A stretch of DNA of 64,000 nucleotides, taken from contig JALGAS010000002.1 in the NCBI GenBank assembly GCA_023078685.1, forward strand, positions 930,001-994,000. The letters are read 5' to 3'. This DNA comes from Neopestalotiopsis rosae (taxonomy: Eukaryota > Ascomycota > Sordariomycetes > Amphisphaeriales > Sporocadaceae). A program made the translations under genes and the position numbers. The notes below the pieces were generated by a model. The model had not been told where the DNA came from, made no database searches, and saw only the letters and a program-made list of their open reading frames with translations. Positions 46,657 through 57,862 of this stretch are shown piece by piece. The first letter of the stretch is position 1, and each line of letters begins with the position of its first letter.

Positions 46657-48658
46657 ATGGGTATTGCAGCTCCAGCCTCGACCGAAGCTGATACAGCTTA
46701 CGGTCCGACAGGTCTGTGCCCGCACACCTAGAGACCTTGTACTTTCTACACTTACCTAATAACTCCATAGGCTACAAAGGATTACTCCATGCGCCGCCTA
46801 TCGTTATTGTCATGTCGCTGTTGGCAAGTATAGGAGGTATCCTGTTCGGTTACGACCAGGGAGTCATTTCCGGAGTCTTGGTCATGAACAACTTTGTATG
46901 GCTACCAGAGCCCCTATCTCCAAGTTTACCGTGAAATCAGTTGCTGACCATCTCTTTTGCACACTGACAGGTGAAACACTTTCCCGAACTTGCCACCGAC
47001 ACGACTTTGAAAGGCTGGGCGGTTTCCGTGCTTACGCTCGGTGCCATGTTTGGCGCTTTTACCAACGGACCGATCGCCGATCATCTCTCGCGCCGATGGT
47101 CCATTGCTTTGGCCTCTGTCATCTTCATCATTGGCTCTGCTATCCAAGCGGGAGCAATCAATATTGCCATGATATTCGTCGGCCGGGCCTGCGCCGGCTA
47201 CGCTATTGGCATGCTGTCCATGGTTGTGCCCCTCTACCTCAGCGAGCTGGCTCCCTCGAATCTCCGGGGTGCCCTGGTCTCACTACAGCAACTTGGAATC
47301 ACCCTGGGTATCATGATCTCCTTTTGGATCGATTACGGAACTGCTTATATCGGAGGTACTGGCGATGGCCAGTCAGAAGCGGCGTGGAGACTGCCATTGG
47401 CACTACAATGTCTACCGGCACTTATTCTGGGTATTGGTACTTCGTTCCTGCCTTACTCGCCACGCTGGCTCATGTTGAAAGGTAGGCAGGCTCTGGCATT
47501 TTGGCACCTTTCGTCTGTGAGCTGACATCAATATTTCTCTGGCAGACCGAGAAGAAGAAGCAGTCATGGTGCTCACCAGAATGAGACGTGTTCCTGCTGA
47601 TGACTGGAGGCTTCGAAGAGAGATTCTTGAAATCAAAGCAGCTTCCGTATTCGACAATGAAACCATCGCTGAACGTTATTCGGACGTTTCCAAGTTTCGA
47701 GCCATGGTCTCTCAGTACTCTGAGCTTTTCGTCCAACGACATCTGAACCGACGTCTCCTCATAGCATGCCTTCTACAGATCATACAGCAGTTTACCGGTA
47801 TCAATGCGATTATTGTAGGGTGTCCTTCTCCTTGTCTGACAGGATCAAGTCACGAATGACTGACTTTTGACATGACAGTACTATGCGCCGACCATATTCC
47901 AGAGCATCGGACTTTCAGGAAACTCCGTTGATCTCCTCGCCACCGGAGTTGTCGGTATCATTGACTTCGTAGCTACGATCCCGGCCATCATGTTTCTCGA
48001 CCGCTGGGGGAGAAAAGGCGTTCTCCTGAGCGGAGCTGTTGGCATGGGTATTTGTCAACTGATTGTCGGTACCCTATATGCAGTTTACGAAAACTCTTGG
48101 GACGACCACAGAGGTGCTGGCTGGGCGGCAGCTGTCTTTATATGGCTATACATTGCCAGTTTTGCCTACAGCATCGGTTGTGTCAACTGGATTATGCCTT
48201 CGGAGCTCTTTCCTCCAGCAAACCGAGCAAAAGCTGTAGGCATCGCCATCGGAACGAACTGGTTGTCCAATGTAGGTACTCCGGCGCTTTGACCCCTTAC
48301 ACTCGCTCATATTGTATAGTTCATTGTTGGCCTCATCACACCTCGAATGCTCGCTTCGATCAGATACGGCACATTCTTCTTCTTTCTAGGTATGTGTGAC
48401 CGTCACAGCCAACGATCAGCATTTTACTAAAACTCGAAAGCTTTCTGCGTGATTCTCTTTGTGTGGGTGTACTTCTTTGTCCCAGAAACCCGCGGGGTTC
48501 GTATTGAAGAGATGGACAATCTGTTCGGCGGGAGCCAAGGCGAAGCCGATATACACCGAATGGAGGCGATCAGACGGCGACTCGGTTTGGATGATCCTGT
48601 AGAGGTGAAGGAAAAGGTGTCGGAAGTACACAAGGAGCACATTGAAGAGGCTTTGTAG
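46657..48658 (+). CDS. MFS sugar/polyol transporter 1
   Basis: Plasma-membrane sugar porter of the major facilitator superfamily. Seven exons (46657-46711, 46771-46895, 46971-47481, 47546-47814, 47879-48271, 48320-48389, 48441-48658) give 546 residues; every junction keeps the frame. Family marks are 'GGILFGYDQGVISGVL' in helix 1, 'PIADHLSRRWSI', 'GRACAGYAIGMLSMVVPLY', 'RGALVSLQQLGITLGI', 'PYSPRWL', 'QIIQQFTGINAI' and 'FVPETRGVRIEEMDNLF'. These place it with fungal hexose/pentose/polyol H+ symporters; the substrate cannot be named. It follows the second SDR on the same strand and meets the zinc-cluster regulator tail-to-tail with 98 bases between stops. The N- and C-terminal cytosolic tails are short and acidic. 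Confidence 0.93.
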
Positions 48659-48756
48659 GCAAAGATGTTGGTGAAGTCCATGCTTGCGGCTTGAATATGT
48701 GCCGTGCCGCAATGACGTGGGTATTATCCGCTGTGATTGTAGCCAATATTATGGAC

Positions 48757-50853
48757 TCAGCCGTAGCGCGTTCCTGTTGGATTGCTAAATAGTATATCGC
48801 GAGGTATTCCGTCGAGAAAGTCCAGAGGTGTCTGATCTATGAGCATGCGAATAGTCGGATCACCGTTGTTGAAGTCCCCATCATTGAATCCATATCCTTG
48901 CCAGAGTGTTGAATCATCAGCTGGATTGTCCATGAACATGTTTTCCAGTGAAAATTGCTCATTCTGCACAGATTCTAGTGGATCATGCGCTTGAGAAGCA
49001 TTGGAAACGAAATCATGATTCATAGTGGACGTTCCCGATGATGAGAGATTGCTTTGTATGGAATCAATGATTTCGAGGCAACGTGTCGCAGAGCTGTTCT
49101 TCTTGGCCAGCACGCCAAGGCTGCTTCGAGATCGTGAGATCGATATTTCCCATGCCGGCAAATCAAATTGATCAGGTGTCCCTTTGCCGATGCGACCCAC
49201 TTCCAAAATCAAGGTCGCTTGAAAGAGAAAGTATGTAGCATACCAACTGAGACCCAAATGCAGCATGGACTCATGCAGCTCGCAGAATGATGCCACATCG
49301 TGGATACTCTGCATAGCGAGCTCCACACATCGACGTTCAGCATCTATCCTCGACGCAATAAAGGGATGAGTTGGTTTGCTACCGCGCCAGAGCAGAATTC
49401 GAAGATTTTGTTGTTTCCAAAGCACCATGGATCGCGGACCCAGGAACCAACTCGGGACATCAGTCGAAGCAAAGTAGTCGGGGAGTGCATTTCTCCATGC
49501 AATCAGCTTCCCGTCTATAGCCTCGGCCACTTGATACTCAATGCGGGTGCCTGCAGTCTTTGCCATTAAAAATTCACTGTAGAGTTCGCTAGCTATCTTG
49601 GCGAGCTGAGCTTGGGCAACAATGGCAGAATAGGGGGTAGGGTGATGTACTTCTCGGACTAGTCCTGTGCTGAGATTATCATCTTGAGCCTCCACGTTCC
49701 GCGGGAGACGAATGTCAAAGAATACATCATCAGCGGTCGGAGGGCGTCCGGTGGTGATGTTGAAGCCGCTGTCGAAGCAGTATACGGTCCAGAACAATTG
49801 CCTCCGCCTTTCATAAATCATGGAATCCGCTGCGTTGGGTATCTCTCGGTGTAGGCCCAAGCCAAAGGCTATACGGTATGCAATACCTATGAGATTGTAC
49901 GCTGTATTCGGGCGGTCCCTCTTCTGCAGGTAGTTACCCATGAGGAGAAAGGCCTGGAGTGTCTCTATGGTTCCAGACTCAAGCATGGATATAGACATTC
50001 GGCTTCTAGCCGCTGAATAGTAAGGAGAATGGGCTTGAACAGTAGTATGGTCAGTGGCTGACACCCAGTGCCCGATCGCAAGGACCATATAATACACGAT
50101 ACTCCAAGTTGATCGCCGCTTGGTACGGCGCCAGTCGCTGGCTGCCTTTCTCCGAAACGTTTTCTCATGAATTATCGGGTAGGACGTGTTGTAGAACAGG
50201 AAATAAGCGTCAATGAAAAGGTTTGCGACAGCAGATGAGGCCAGATTGGGGCGATCAAATTCTCCGTTGACAGACGGCGAAGGCTGGCTTGGTGAAGCGA
50301 GAGATGTGCTGGCACCTGCTAGGACGGTGGGAAGCAGGGCAGCTATCTCCTGTAACAGACTTGAACCGGAGCTACTGCCCAGATATCCTGACTCGGACGT
50401 GGAGAAGGCTCCCATCCCGTCTTCCTGATTGCCGAAAGATGGACTCTCTTGGTTCCCTGCAGTTTGCCCTGTCTGTAATGAACTGTCCTCATGCCACTCG
50501 TACCTTGGCTCTCCATCATCCCCATCCTGGTCTGCTTCCGTGCCGGAATAGTGGGATTGATTCCCTGGCTGCTCATTCGGTGCAGATTGACTGAGTTTGG
50601 CCAAGGATTCCTCAATATCTAGGTCCGGGTTGAGCGAACGAAGCAGCGCCTCGAGTTGAGAGCACCGTAACTCGGCGGCATCGAGGTTTTTCCTCTTGAG
50701 AGGAGTTCTTTCAATAGGGTCTAGGACAAAATTGCATTGCTTACCCGTACGGGCGCAACGCGTGCATGGCTCCTCATCCAGCGGCTGGTGACATCGTACC
50801 TTGGACCTCTTGCAGTTCTGACACGCAAAGGCCCTTCTAAGCCCGTCACTCAT
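48757..50853 (-). CDS. Zn2Cys6 transcription factor, probable cluster regulator
   Basis: Gal4-type fungal activator. Single exon, 698 residues. The zinc cluster is at residues 11-40 with spacing C-x2-C-x6-C-x8-C-x2-C-x6-C ('CQNCKRSKVRC', 'CTRCARTGKQC'). A linker and heptad-like region ('ELRCSQLEALLRSLNPDL') follow and would serve dimerisation. The middle-homology domain (Fungal_trans type) covers about residues 190-430 ('FLFYNTSYPIIHEKTF', 'GIAYRIAFGLGLHRE', 'RRQLFWTVYCFDSGFNI', 'TGRPPTADD'). The acidic, Asn/Ser-rich C-terminus could be the activation domain. ATG 50853 is preferred; the frame upstream is open only to a GTG. Its place between two sugar transporters argues for local control of the sugar cluster. 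Confidence 0.92.
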   Translation of the reverse strand: MSDGLRRAFACQNCKRSKVRCHQPLDEEPCTRCARTGKQCNFVLDPIERTPLKRKNLDAAELRCSQLEALLRSLNPDLDIEESLAKLSQSAPNEQPGNQSHYSGTEADQDGDDGEPRYEWHEDSSLQTGQTAGNQESPSFGNQEDGMGAFSTSESGYLGSSSGSSLLQEIAALLPTVLAGASTSLASPSQPSPSVNGEFDRPNLASSAVANLFIDAYFLFYNTSYPIIHEKTFRRKAASDWRRTKRRSTWSIVYYMVLAIGHWVSATDHTTVQAHSPYYSAARSRMSISMLESGTIETLQAFLLMGNYLQKRDRPNTAYNLIGIAYRIAFGLGLHREIPNAADSMIYERRRQLFWTVYCFDSGFNITTGRPPTADDVFFDIRLPRNVEAQDDNLSTGLVREVHHPTPYSAIVAQAQLAKIASELYSEFLMAKTAGTRIEYQVAEAIDGKLIAWRNALPDYFASTDVPSWFLGPRSMVLWKQQNLRILLWRGSKPTHPFIASRIDAERRCVELAMQSIHDVASFCELHESMLHLGLSWYATYFLFQATLILEVGRIGKGTPDQFDLPAWEISISRSRSSLGVLAKKNSSATRCLEIIDSIQSNLSSSGTSTMNHDFVSNASQAHDPLESVQNEQFSLENMFMDNPADDSTLWQGYGFNDGDFNNGDPTIRMLIDQTPLDFLDGIPRDILFSNPTGTRYG

Positions 50854-51965
50854 CGTCACCCGAGTCGATTATGATCCGCGGCCCAGTGGGACCCATTCGA
50901 CACCTGCATGGAAGCTTGAGGACGTCTGGTGTTAACTGCAATCCTTGAGCAGATTTCCTGGTGGTTTCCGGGCAGATCGCGTTGTTTGTGGGGGCCTCAA
51001 AAGTAGCGAACGGTTCACTATGAAAAAGTACCAGAGGAGAGAATTAGAGCGGCGTGACTGAGCATCAAAAAAAGGGAAAGAGCGTTGAGTAAATATCAAG
51101 CTTCGGCGCGAAGAAGCGGAGTCTAGCCGCTCAAGACTAAAAAGTGGGGTTTAACGTGAATACGGCGCAATGACCCATCATACGGAAAAGTAAATACCAG
51201 TTTGTAGTTCCAAAGTCTTAAGAACAGGGAAAACAGTCATCGATTCTACACAATCATAGTTGTTCAACAAGGTCATGTCAGCAACAATCTAGGGAGCCTT
51301 GGGGTTGTTTGCGGGCCATCGAGCAGAGACTAAGGTTACGTTGGGAAGCAGAGCATAAGATTATATACTTCGTGACTTGATTTCAATCGATTTATATAGC
51401 CAATCACATCTGCAAGATCCCAGTGGTCTGCTTACAATTGTATTTCATGGTAGCCTTGCACTATAGCATGAGAAGGCAAAATAGACAGACAAATTCACTT
51501 CGCCACAATAGGGTATATTAAAGACTTGGATACTTGATTTCAAGAATCAAAGTGCCGCTTTACCTCATGTTCTATAATTGTAGTCATACTAGTACATATG
51601 GACGGCACTCACAAGCTACTTTTCTTTCACCAATGTGAGTATAGTCAAGTTTGCGATAGGTATTGAGGTATTCGTTATACCCCAACGGGTGACATGCAAT
51701 GGGTAATAGATTCCGAAGTATTCTCGGAAGGTCGCTCATTGGTCTGGACTGTTGTCCATCGGTGCCGTCCCCCTCTTTTGATCAGGCTCCTTGTACGACG
51801 TATGGCGAAATCCATCGAAATATCACGCAAGTTACATATGTGAAATACTTGAAAAGATCAAAGTCCATTTCAACCTACTAGCATGCAAGATGCAATTTTA
51901 CAATCATATTGAAGTGATATTTTTGAGTCCTATCCGTTTTCCTCTACATAGGTAACCTCTCGAAA
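50854..51965. promoter_or_regulatory. Divergent promoter between regulator and second transporter
   Basis: 1.1 kb spacer between two start codons, A/T-richer than the genes. No open frame worth calling. Confidence 0.5.
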
Positions 51966-53809
51966 ATGCCGCCGAAGATTACGAACTTGTATATTTGTAG
52001 TGCATTAGCCACAATCGGGGGACTCTTGCAAGGCTTTGACGTAGCTTCACTGTCCGCGATCCAATCCACAACGCAGGTATGGAGTTCTTCGTGCCTGTAG
52101 ATACAATAGAACCGTATTAAATGTTGACAAATTTTGCAGTATAAGAGTTATTTCGGTAGTCCTGACTCAACTACAATCGGCGGTATCACGGCGAGCATGG
52201 CCGGAGGTTCGCTCCTGGGCTCACTCTTTTCATCCTGGAGCGGCGACCGATTCGGTCGGCGCGACTCGGTGTTTGGCGCCTGCCTCATATTCATACTCGG
52301 CTCCGTAATCATGTCCGCCGCTCAGAACCGACCCATGCTAATTGCCTCCCGCATAGTCAACGGCTTTGCCGTGGGCATAATCACGAGTCAGGGACCCGTA
52401 TACATTGCCGAGATTAGTCCTCCCGCACGTCGAGGCCGTTTGATCGCCTTGCAACAATGGATGATCACGCTAGGGGTAAAAGATATGTCCTTGCTGAATT
52501 GAATATGAACAAGAGTTGACTTTCATCGACTGAGACAGATTCTCATCATGTATTTCATTTCGTACGGTACCTCATTTATTCCCAGCGCTGCATCTTTTCG
52601 TCTGCCTTGGGCTCTTCAGATTGGCCCGGCAATTCTTTTGCTTTGCTGCCTCCCTTTGATGCCTCGTTCTCCCCGTTGGCTCGCGAGAAAGGACAGATGG
52701 GAAGAAGCAATAAGAAACCTCGCCATGCTTCGAGCTGGAGGTAACGCAGAGAACGAGACTGTCGTTGCGGAGCTGCAGGAGATTCGAGAAAAGATACAGT
52801 GAGCCACTATTCGCGTACTCAGTCAAGGGAGCTGATGTTTAATCGTAACTCTAGACAAGAACTAGCATACAACCAGACAAGCTGGCTTGAGCTCGTCAAT
52901 AGCCGCAACTTCATCCGTGTACATTGTGCGATATTTGCTCATATCTGGGCGCAATATACTGGTATCAACGCCTTGATGTATTACATTGTATACATCTTCC
53001 AGATGGCGGGGCGAACAGGTAGTGTGGCTCTATTGTCTGCGTCCATTCAATATGTCATCAACGTCGTCATGACGGTGCCTGCCTTGATCTTTATCGACAA
53101 GCTGCCCCGTAGAACAGTGATGATGGGCGGATCTCTGATGATGGCGGTTTGGCTCTTTGCCACGGGCGGTATCATGGCTTCTCGTGGCCACGCTATCCTG
53201 GGTGGGCTTCATGGTTCTCCAACGGTGACTTGGGAGGTCACGGACGATACGTCTTCCAAAGCGATTATTGTCTTGTCCTATTTGTTCGTGGCAACGTACG
53301 CTACAACATGGGGGTATGAACGTTCAAGACCACTTGATGTACCAATGGATAAATATTGATTATATACTGACAAAAGATCGCAGTCCCATCGGATGGATAT
53401 ACCCAGCAGAGATCATTCCCTTATATATCAGGAGCAAAAGTGTATCAATGGCGACATTCTTCAATTGGGCCTGCAATTTCTCACTCACGTTTTTCACCCC
53501 GCCCGCATTTCAATACATCCAGTGGAAGGTCTGCAATCCCCACGACCACAAGTTCTCGCGCTCGTTTCACTGACTTGACAGTAGATTTACATCATATTCG
53601 GAACATTCTGCGCAGTGGCTTTCGTCCACGTATTTCTGTTCTTTCAGGAAACGCAAGGGAGGTCGCTCGAGCAGATGAACGATATTTTTGACAACAACAC
53701 GTTTGCCTTCAATACCATGAGAAGTACAATTAGCCGCACTGTTGTTGCCGAGGACCCCAAAAGAGTTGTTCATGAGGCTGAGGCGAAAGGGTTGCAGCTC
53801 AACTCGTAG
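51966..53809 (+). CDS. MFS sugar transporter 2
   Basis: Second sugar porter of the major facilitator superfamily. Six exons (51966-52076, 52140-52475, 52539-52798, 52855-53313, 53384-53528, 53585-53809) give 511 residues with all frames kept. Motifs are 'IGGLLQGFDVASLSAI' in helix 1, 'SGDRFGRRDSV', 'ASRIVNGFAVGIITSQGPVY', 'RGRLIALQQWMITLG', 'PRSPRWLARK', 'YTGINALMYYIVYIFQMAG', 'GPIGWIYPAEIIPLYIRSK' and 'FFQETQGRSLEQMNDIF'. The helix-1 motif has Gln where the first transporter has Phe ('GGLLQGFD' versus 'GGILFGYD'), so the two belong to different subgroups and may carry different substrates. It is close in type to fungal pentose/hexose symporters. It diverges from the zinc-cluster regulator. 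Confidence 0.93.
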
Positions 53810-54025
53810 ATACCTAACTTAGATAGACCTTATAAGACCACTATAAATGCTCGCAATTGGCCATTTGTTCCCCAACGCACGTACTTCGTACAGCTATTAC
53901 GAGAGTGCCCTCTTGACGGTGTATTCGTCGACATCGTGGGCGCCTGTCCTCGTCGCTCGGAGGTGAAGGTCGCTATGATGACAATGACGCTTCTCATCAA
54001 AGCTATATACTGGTGAGTATATTTC

Positions 54026-54046
54026 TTTTTTTTTTTTTTTTTTTTT
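54026..54046. repeat. T21 homopolymer
   Basis: A run of 21 T between transporter 2 and the xylose-reductase-like gene; its length may be unreliable in sequencing. Confidence 0.85.
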
Positions 54047-54636
54047 GATGAAGTCATCTCCATATCCTGCGATGAAGTGTCTCCGTCTCAGTGGCTCAGC
54101 ACTGTAATCCATTCGCTAGAACATCGGCTCCAAATTTGGGACGGTCGATTCACTAAAATTGGTAGCGGGGTCGTCCCGTCAAGCGCGCCATAAAGGCTCC
54201 TACACTTGCTGGACCTCTCCAGAACAAGCCCAAGACCCGGCCCCAGAAAAAAAGACGAGTGGGTAGGAGCGGTACAGGTTTCCTCATCCGGTCGAATGGT
54301 GAGTGATTACAACATTGAAGAAGAGGCTGGTGAGGGGCAGCCTCCAAACACACGCGACATGATTGAGATGGCGCATAGAAATTCTCGAGAGACTGACCGT
54401 ACTCGATTCAAGCAGAAACGAAGAAAAATATCTTCAACAATTCACGCAGGACTATAAAGCAAGCGCAAACCTGTAATAGGGTCGGTAGAAATTCTTCAGC
54501 GAGCCAGCCAAGAGGCGCAATGTCGGCCGACGTTGTGTGTATTGGTTAGTAGCAGTATACTTAAGCGCCCGAATCAGAGACGGACGCCAGCATGGAATTG
54601 ACTCCACCGCCGCCCGCTTGTGTCATCTATTGACTA

Positions 54637-54713
54637 CCCCGCCTGCCTGCCATCAAGTCAGTGGATCGTAGAAAGCTCGTGAACGCGGGGCACGAACATT
54701 GTTATTAGTGGGG
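54637..54713. promoter_or_regulatory. Candidate CreA/CRE1 sites upstream of xylose-reductase-like gene
   Basis: CCCCGC at 54637-54642 (reverse GCGGGG), GCGGGG at 54685-54690 and GTGGGG at 54708-54713 fit SYGGRG, about 165-240 bases before the start codon. Suggests glucose repression; each motif alone is weak. Confidence 0.4.
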
Positions 54714-54877
54714 GAATCATTATTATTTACTCTGTCCTTTTGCCAATTTCCCATTCTGCTCCTCTTATAAGCTCTTCAATTCTTTTTCTCTTTCCTGTTT
54801 TCTTGCAGATATCTCTTTCATTTTTCTTGATCTTACCAAAAGTCTCTCCCAACTTCAAGCAGACAACTTCAGTCAAG

Positions 54878-55922
54878 ATGGTTCCCTCTATCAAGCTCTC
54901 CTCCGGCTATGTAAGTCAAGTCTACTACTATCGCAAGAACTGTCTGGACCAAATTAGCTCATACATTATTCCAGGAGATGCCCGTCGTCGGATTCGGTAT
55001 CTGGAAGGTCCCCCGTGAGACCTGTGCCGAGACTGTCTACAACGCCATCAAGCTTGGATACCGTCACTTCGATGGTGCCTGGGACTACACCAACAGCGCC
55101 GAGGCCGGTCAGGGTGTCCGCCGCGCCATTGAGGAGGGCCTCGTGAAGCGAGAGGAGCTCTTTATCACCTCCAAGCTCTGGAACAACTACCACAAGCGCG
55201 AGCACGCCCACCAGCAGGCCAAGCTCGAGCTTGAGGCCTGGGGTCTCGACTACCTCGACCTCTTCCTCGTCCACTTCCCCATTGCTCTCGAGTTCATTCC
55301 CTTTGAGGAGCTGAGATGGCCCTGCTTCTGGACCGACAAGGAGCAGACCAAGCCCACCCCCTTGGCCAAGATCCCCATCTCTGAGACCTGGGGCGCCCTG
55401 GAGGAGCTCGTCCAGACCCCCGAGAACCCCAAGGGCATCTTCAAGTCCATTGGTATCTCCAACTTCCACACCCAGCTGATCTACGATCTGCTGTCGTACG
55501 CCAAGATCCCCCCTGCCGTCCTCCAGATCGAGCACCACCCTTACCTCACCCAGCCCGAGCTCATCACCATGGCTCAGGAGAACAACATTGCCGTCACCGG
55601 CTACTCCACCTTTGGCCCGGCCTCGTTCATTGAGCTGAACAACGCCAAGGCCAAGGAGATCAAGCCTCTGTTCGAGGTCGACCCCGTCAAGGCTGCCGCC
55701 GAGAAGCACGGCGTCACCCCCGGCCAGGTCCTGCTCCGATGGTGCACACAGCGCAACATCATCGTCATCCCCAAGTCCAACAGCGTCGAGAGACTCAAGC
55801 AGAACCTCGAGTCCACCTCGTTCGACCTGACCGAGGAGGAGATCAAGGCCATTGCCGCTCTGGACGTTGGCCTCCGATTCAACTCCCCTGCTGGCTGCGG
55901 AAGCGCTCGCATTTTCACTTAG
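54878..55922 (+). CDS. Aldo-keto reductase, yeast-type xylose/aldose reductase
   Basis: NAD(P)H-dependent reductase turning an aldose (D-xylose, L-arabinose or similar) into its polyol. Exons 54878-54910 and 54975-55922 give 326 residues; the junction gives 'KLSSGYEMPVVGFGIWK'. The AKR tetrad is present (Asp and Tyr in 'FDGAWDYTNSAEAG', Lys in 'FITSKLWN', His in 'LFLVHFPIAL'). Cofactor loop 'IPKSNSVERLKQNLES' carries the Lys-Ser-Asn of xylose reductases. Overall it resembles yeast XYL1-type and fungal L-arabinose/xylose reductase paralogues ('HFPIALEFIPFEE', 'LDVGLRFNSP') more than the main filamentous XYL1. It lacks the usual 'PPGW' loop, and its C-terminus is altered. Very strong C-ending codon bias suggests high expression. 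It probably feeds polyol to the dehydrogenases of the adjacent cluster. Confidence 0.92.
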
Positions 55923-56907
55923 GAGGGATAATGAGGGTGAAGCCATAGACGAGACATGATACCTTAGCAATATTTTAGATAATGAAGATTTCCAAGACAC
56001 TTAGACAACTACCCCTAACACTGACACATGACTGAGGTGCATGTATGCTTCGACTATATACACTCGACGTATATAATACCTTTCGCTATAAGCACTTGAT
56101 AACTAGGATTATGGCTACTCATAATTAAGCATAAGCTATTATATCTATATATGGATCTTTCTGCCCTACGGACCCCGTTTTCAATGAGTCAAAATTTCAC
56201 TCGTTTGTTGACGTCGAATTTCCTGATTTAGAGGTCTAGTGAGCGTGGTGGATACGACGTCACTGTATAAAGCTGCGTGTTACCCCAAGGCCATCTTAGG
56301 GCAATGTGATATCGTTATAGATCTACAATTTTCTCTTGCAACATATGCGACGGAATAGAATATTTGCATACCTTGCTCTCATCGGTTAATACAATTATCA
56401 TCTACGATTCAATTTGGTGGACTTCCCCATCTTGCAATGTCCAGTCGGTCTGTCCAAATGATCGTCCAGCCGCAAGTTCTTAGCAAACCTCACAGTCACC
56501 AACTGCATCGTCAAAATGTACATGAAGATCTTTAGGCAAGTAAAATGATGGACTTGGTATTTGAAATATAGAAACAGTGGACTGAGACTCTTTGTCCGCA
56601 TATAACAGCTTGCATTTGCTGTTCGGATTGAGTAACTTTAACCACCCGCCACTCTTTGGCAGCATGAGACAGATCTCTTGCTAAATTAGGTACCTATACG
56701 CACCACCGCAGAGGTCCCTCTCAGCACCCCGCGTTCAATGGCACCCCGCGATTTGCTGACCTTTACGTAGGCACTTTACACCACTTTTTTTATGCAGCGC
56801 GTATCCGAGGCGCGTCTCACTTACAACGACACTCCCTCTCGTCCCATACCTTCAAAGAGTATACAGAACAATCACAGCGCTTGCGCCGAGAACCGACCAA
56901 TTTGACC
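55923..56907. other. Intergenic between xylose-reductase-like gene and psf2
   Basis: The left half is A/T-rich 3' flank; the right 200 bases are the psf2 promoter. No gene supported. Confidence 0.5.
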
Positions 56908-57781
56908 ATGGCGCTGCCTCTACCACCCGGTCTGGTGCCTACAGAGGTTGCCTTTCTCTGTGAAATGGAACTAGTCACCATTGTGCCGCGGCAGAGGCTC
57001 GAGTCCATTCCACTCCTCACAGTAAACACCCCCAATCAACCACTTCACCGTTGCGCTGCTCAAAATGCGCAAGTAATTTCAAGTCGCTGACCGGGGCACT
57101 GCTTCCCACCGCTTTTCACAGGGCGCAACACCGGTACTCCGACCACCACACCGAGCCGAGATCCCCCTCTGGCTGGCCCTGCTGCTCAAGAAGCAGAAAC
57201 GCGCCAACATCGTGCCGCCCGCCTGGCTGCACGCCGCCTCCCTCGCCGAGATCATCCACCATGAGACCAACGTCGACCCAGAAGCTTTTTCCCCGCCACC
57301 TCCCGCCGTGACGCGCTCCGACGGCCGCGGCGGTGCCCGTAACTATGGCGGAGGTGGCAGCGACTTTGGCAACAAGGGCGACCTCGTCCTCTCCCCGCCC
57401 TTTTTGCCCTCGTGCGTCGCCGCCAGCCCCTCGGCCTACCTGCCCTACCACTGGCTCGAGCTCGCCGAGACCCTGCTCGCGCACGCCGCCGACGACATAC
57501 CCGCGGCCGCCGAGGTCCGGACGCTGCTGCGGGACCTGCAAGAGGTGCGCGCCGCCAAGATGCGCGGCAGCACGACGCAGCTCGAGGGCGGCGGGGGCGT
57601 CGTCGGCCTGCGCGGCGTCGGCGCCATGGAGCTGGCCGAGAGCCGCGGCTTCGTCGTCGGCGTCGTGGACGGCGTGCGAAAGCTCGGCGCCAGCGTCGAG
57701 GCCACGCGCCGCGAGGAGGAGGAGAGGGGCGGCGGGGATGACGCCTTTGACGACGAGGACGAGGAGATGGGCTTTGAGTAA
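56908..57781 (+). CDS. psf2: GINS complex subunit PSF2
   Basis: Subunit of the GINS tetramer, part of the CMG (Cdc45-MCM-GINS) replicative helicase in the nucleus. Exons 56908-57021 and 57122-57781 give 257 residues. The start '[18 protein letters not shown]' and '[13 protein letters not shown]', then after the intron '[19 protein letters not shown]' and '[17 protein letters not shown]', are the PSF2 signature. The family core ends near '[17 protein letters not shown]'. The last ~60 residues are a Gly/Glu-rich and acidic extension common in filamentous fungi. An inserted '[15 protein letters not shown]' loop follows the N-terminal domain. The G/C-rich sequence produces several long shadow frames. 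Confidence 0.94.
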
Positions 57782-57862
57782 AAAGGCCTACACCAAAGCA
57801 TTCTTGCACATAATTCATTACCATGCTTGCGAGAGAAACAAAGGAGGCATATTGGTTGCTAT

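Larger units (their letters stand above)
53810..54877. other. Intergenic, promoter and leader of xylose-reductase-like gene
   Basis: No gene supported. It contains a 21-base T run, a group of CreA-type sites, and a C/T-rich stretch (54735-54877) that looks like the leader of a highly expressed gene. Confidence 0.55.

Noticed and set aside
54966..56000. 344-codon antisense frame over the xylose-reductase-like gene
   Set aside because: Shadow caused by extreme C-ending codons on the true strand; the sense protein is a clear aldo-keto reductase.
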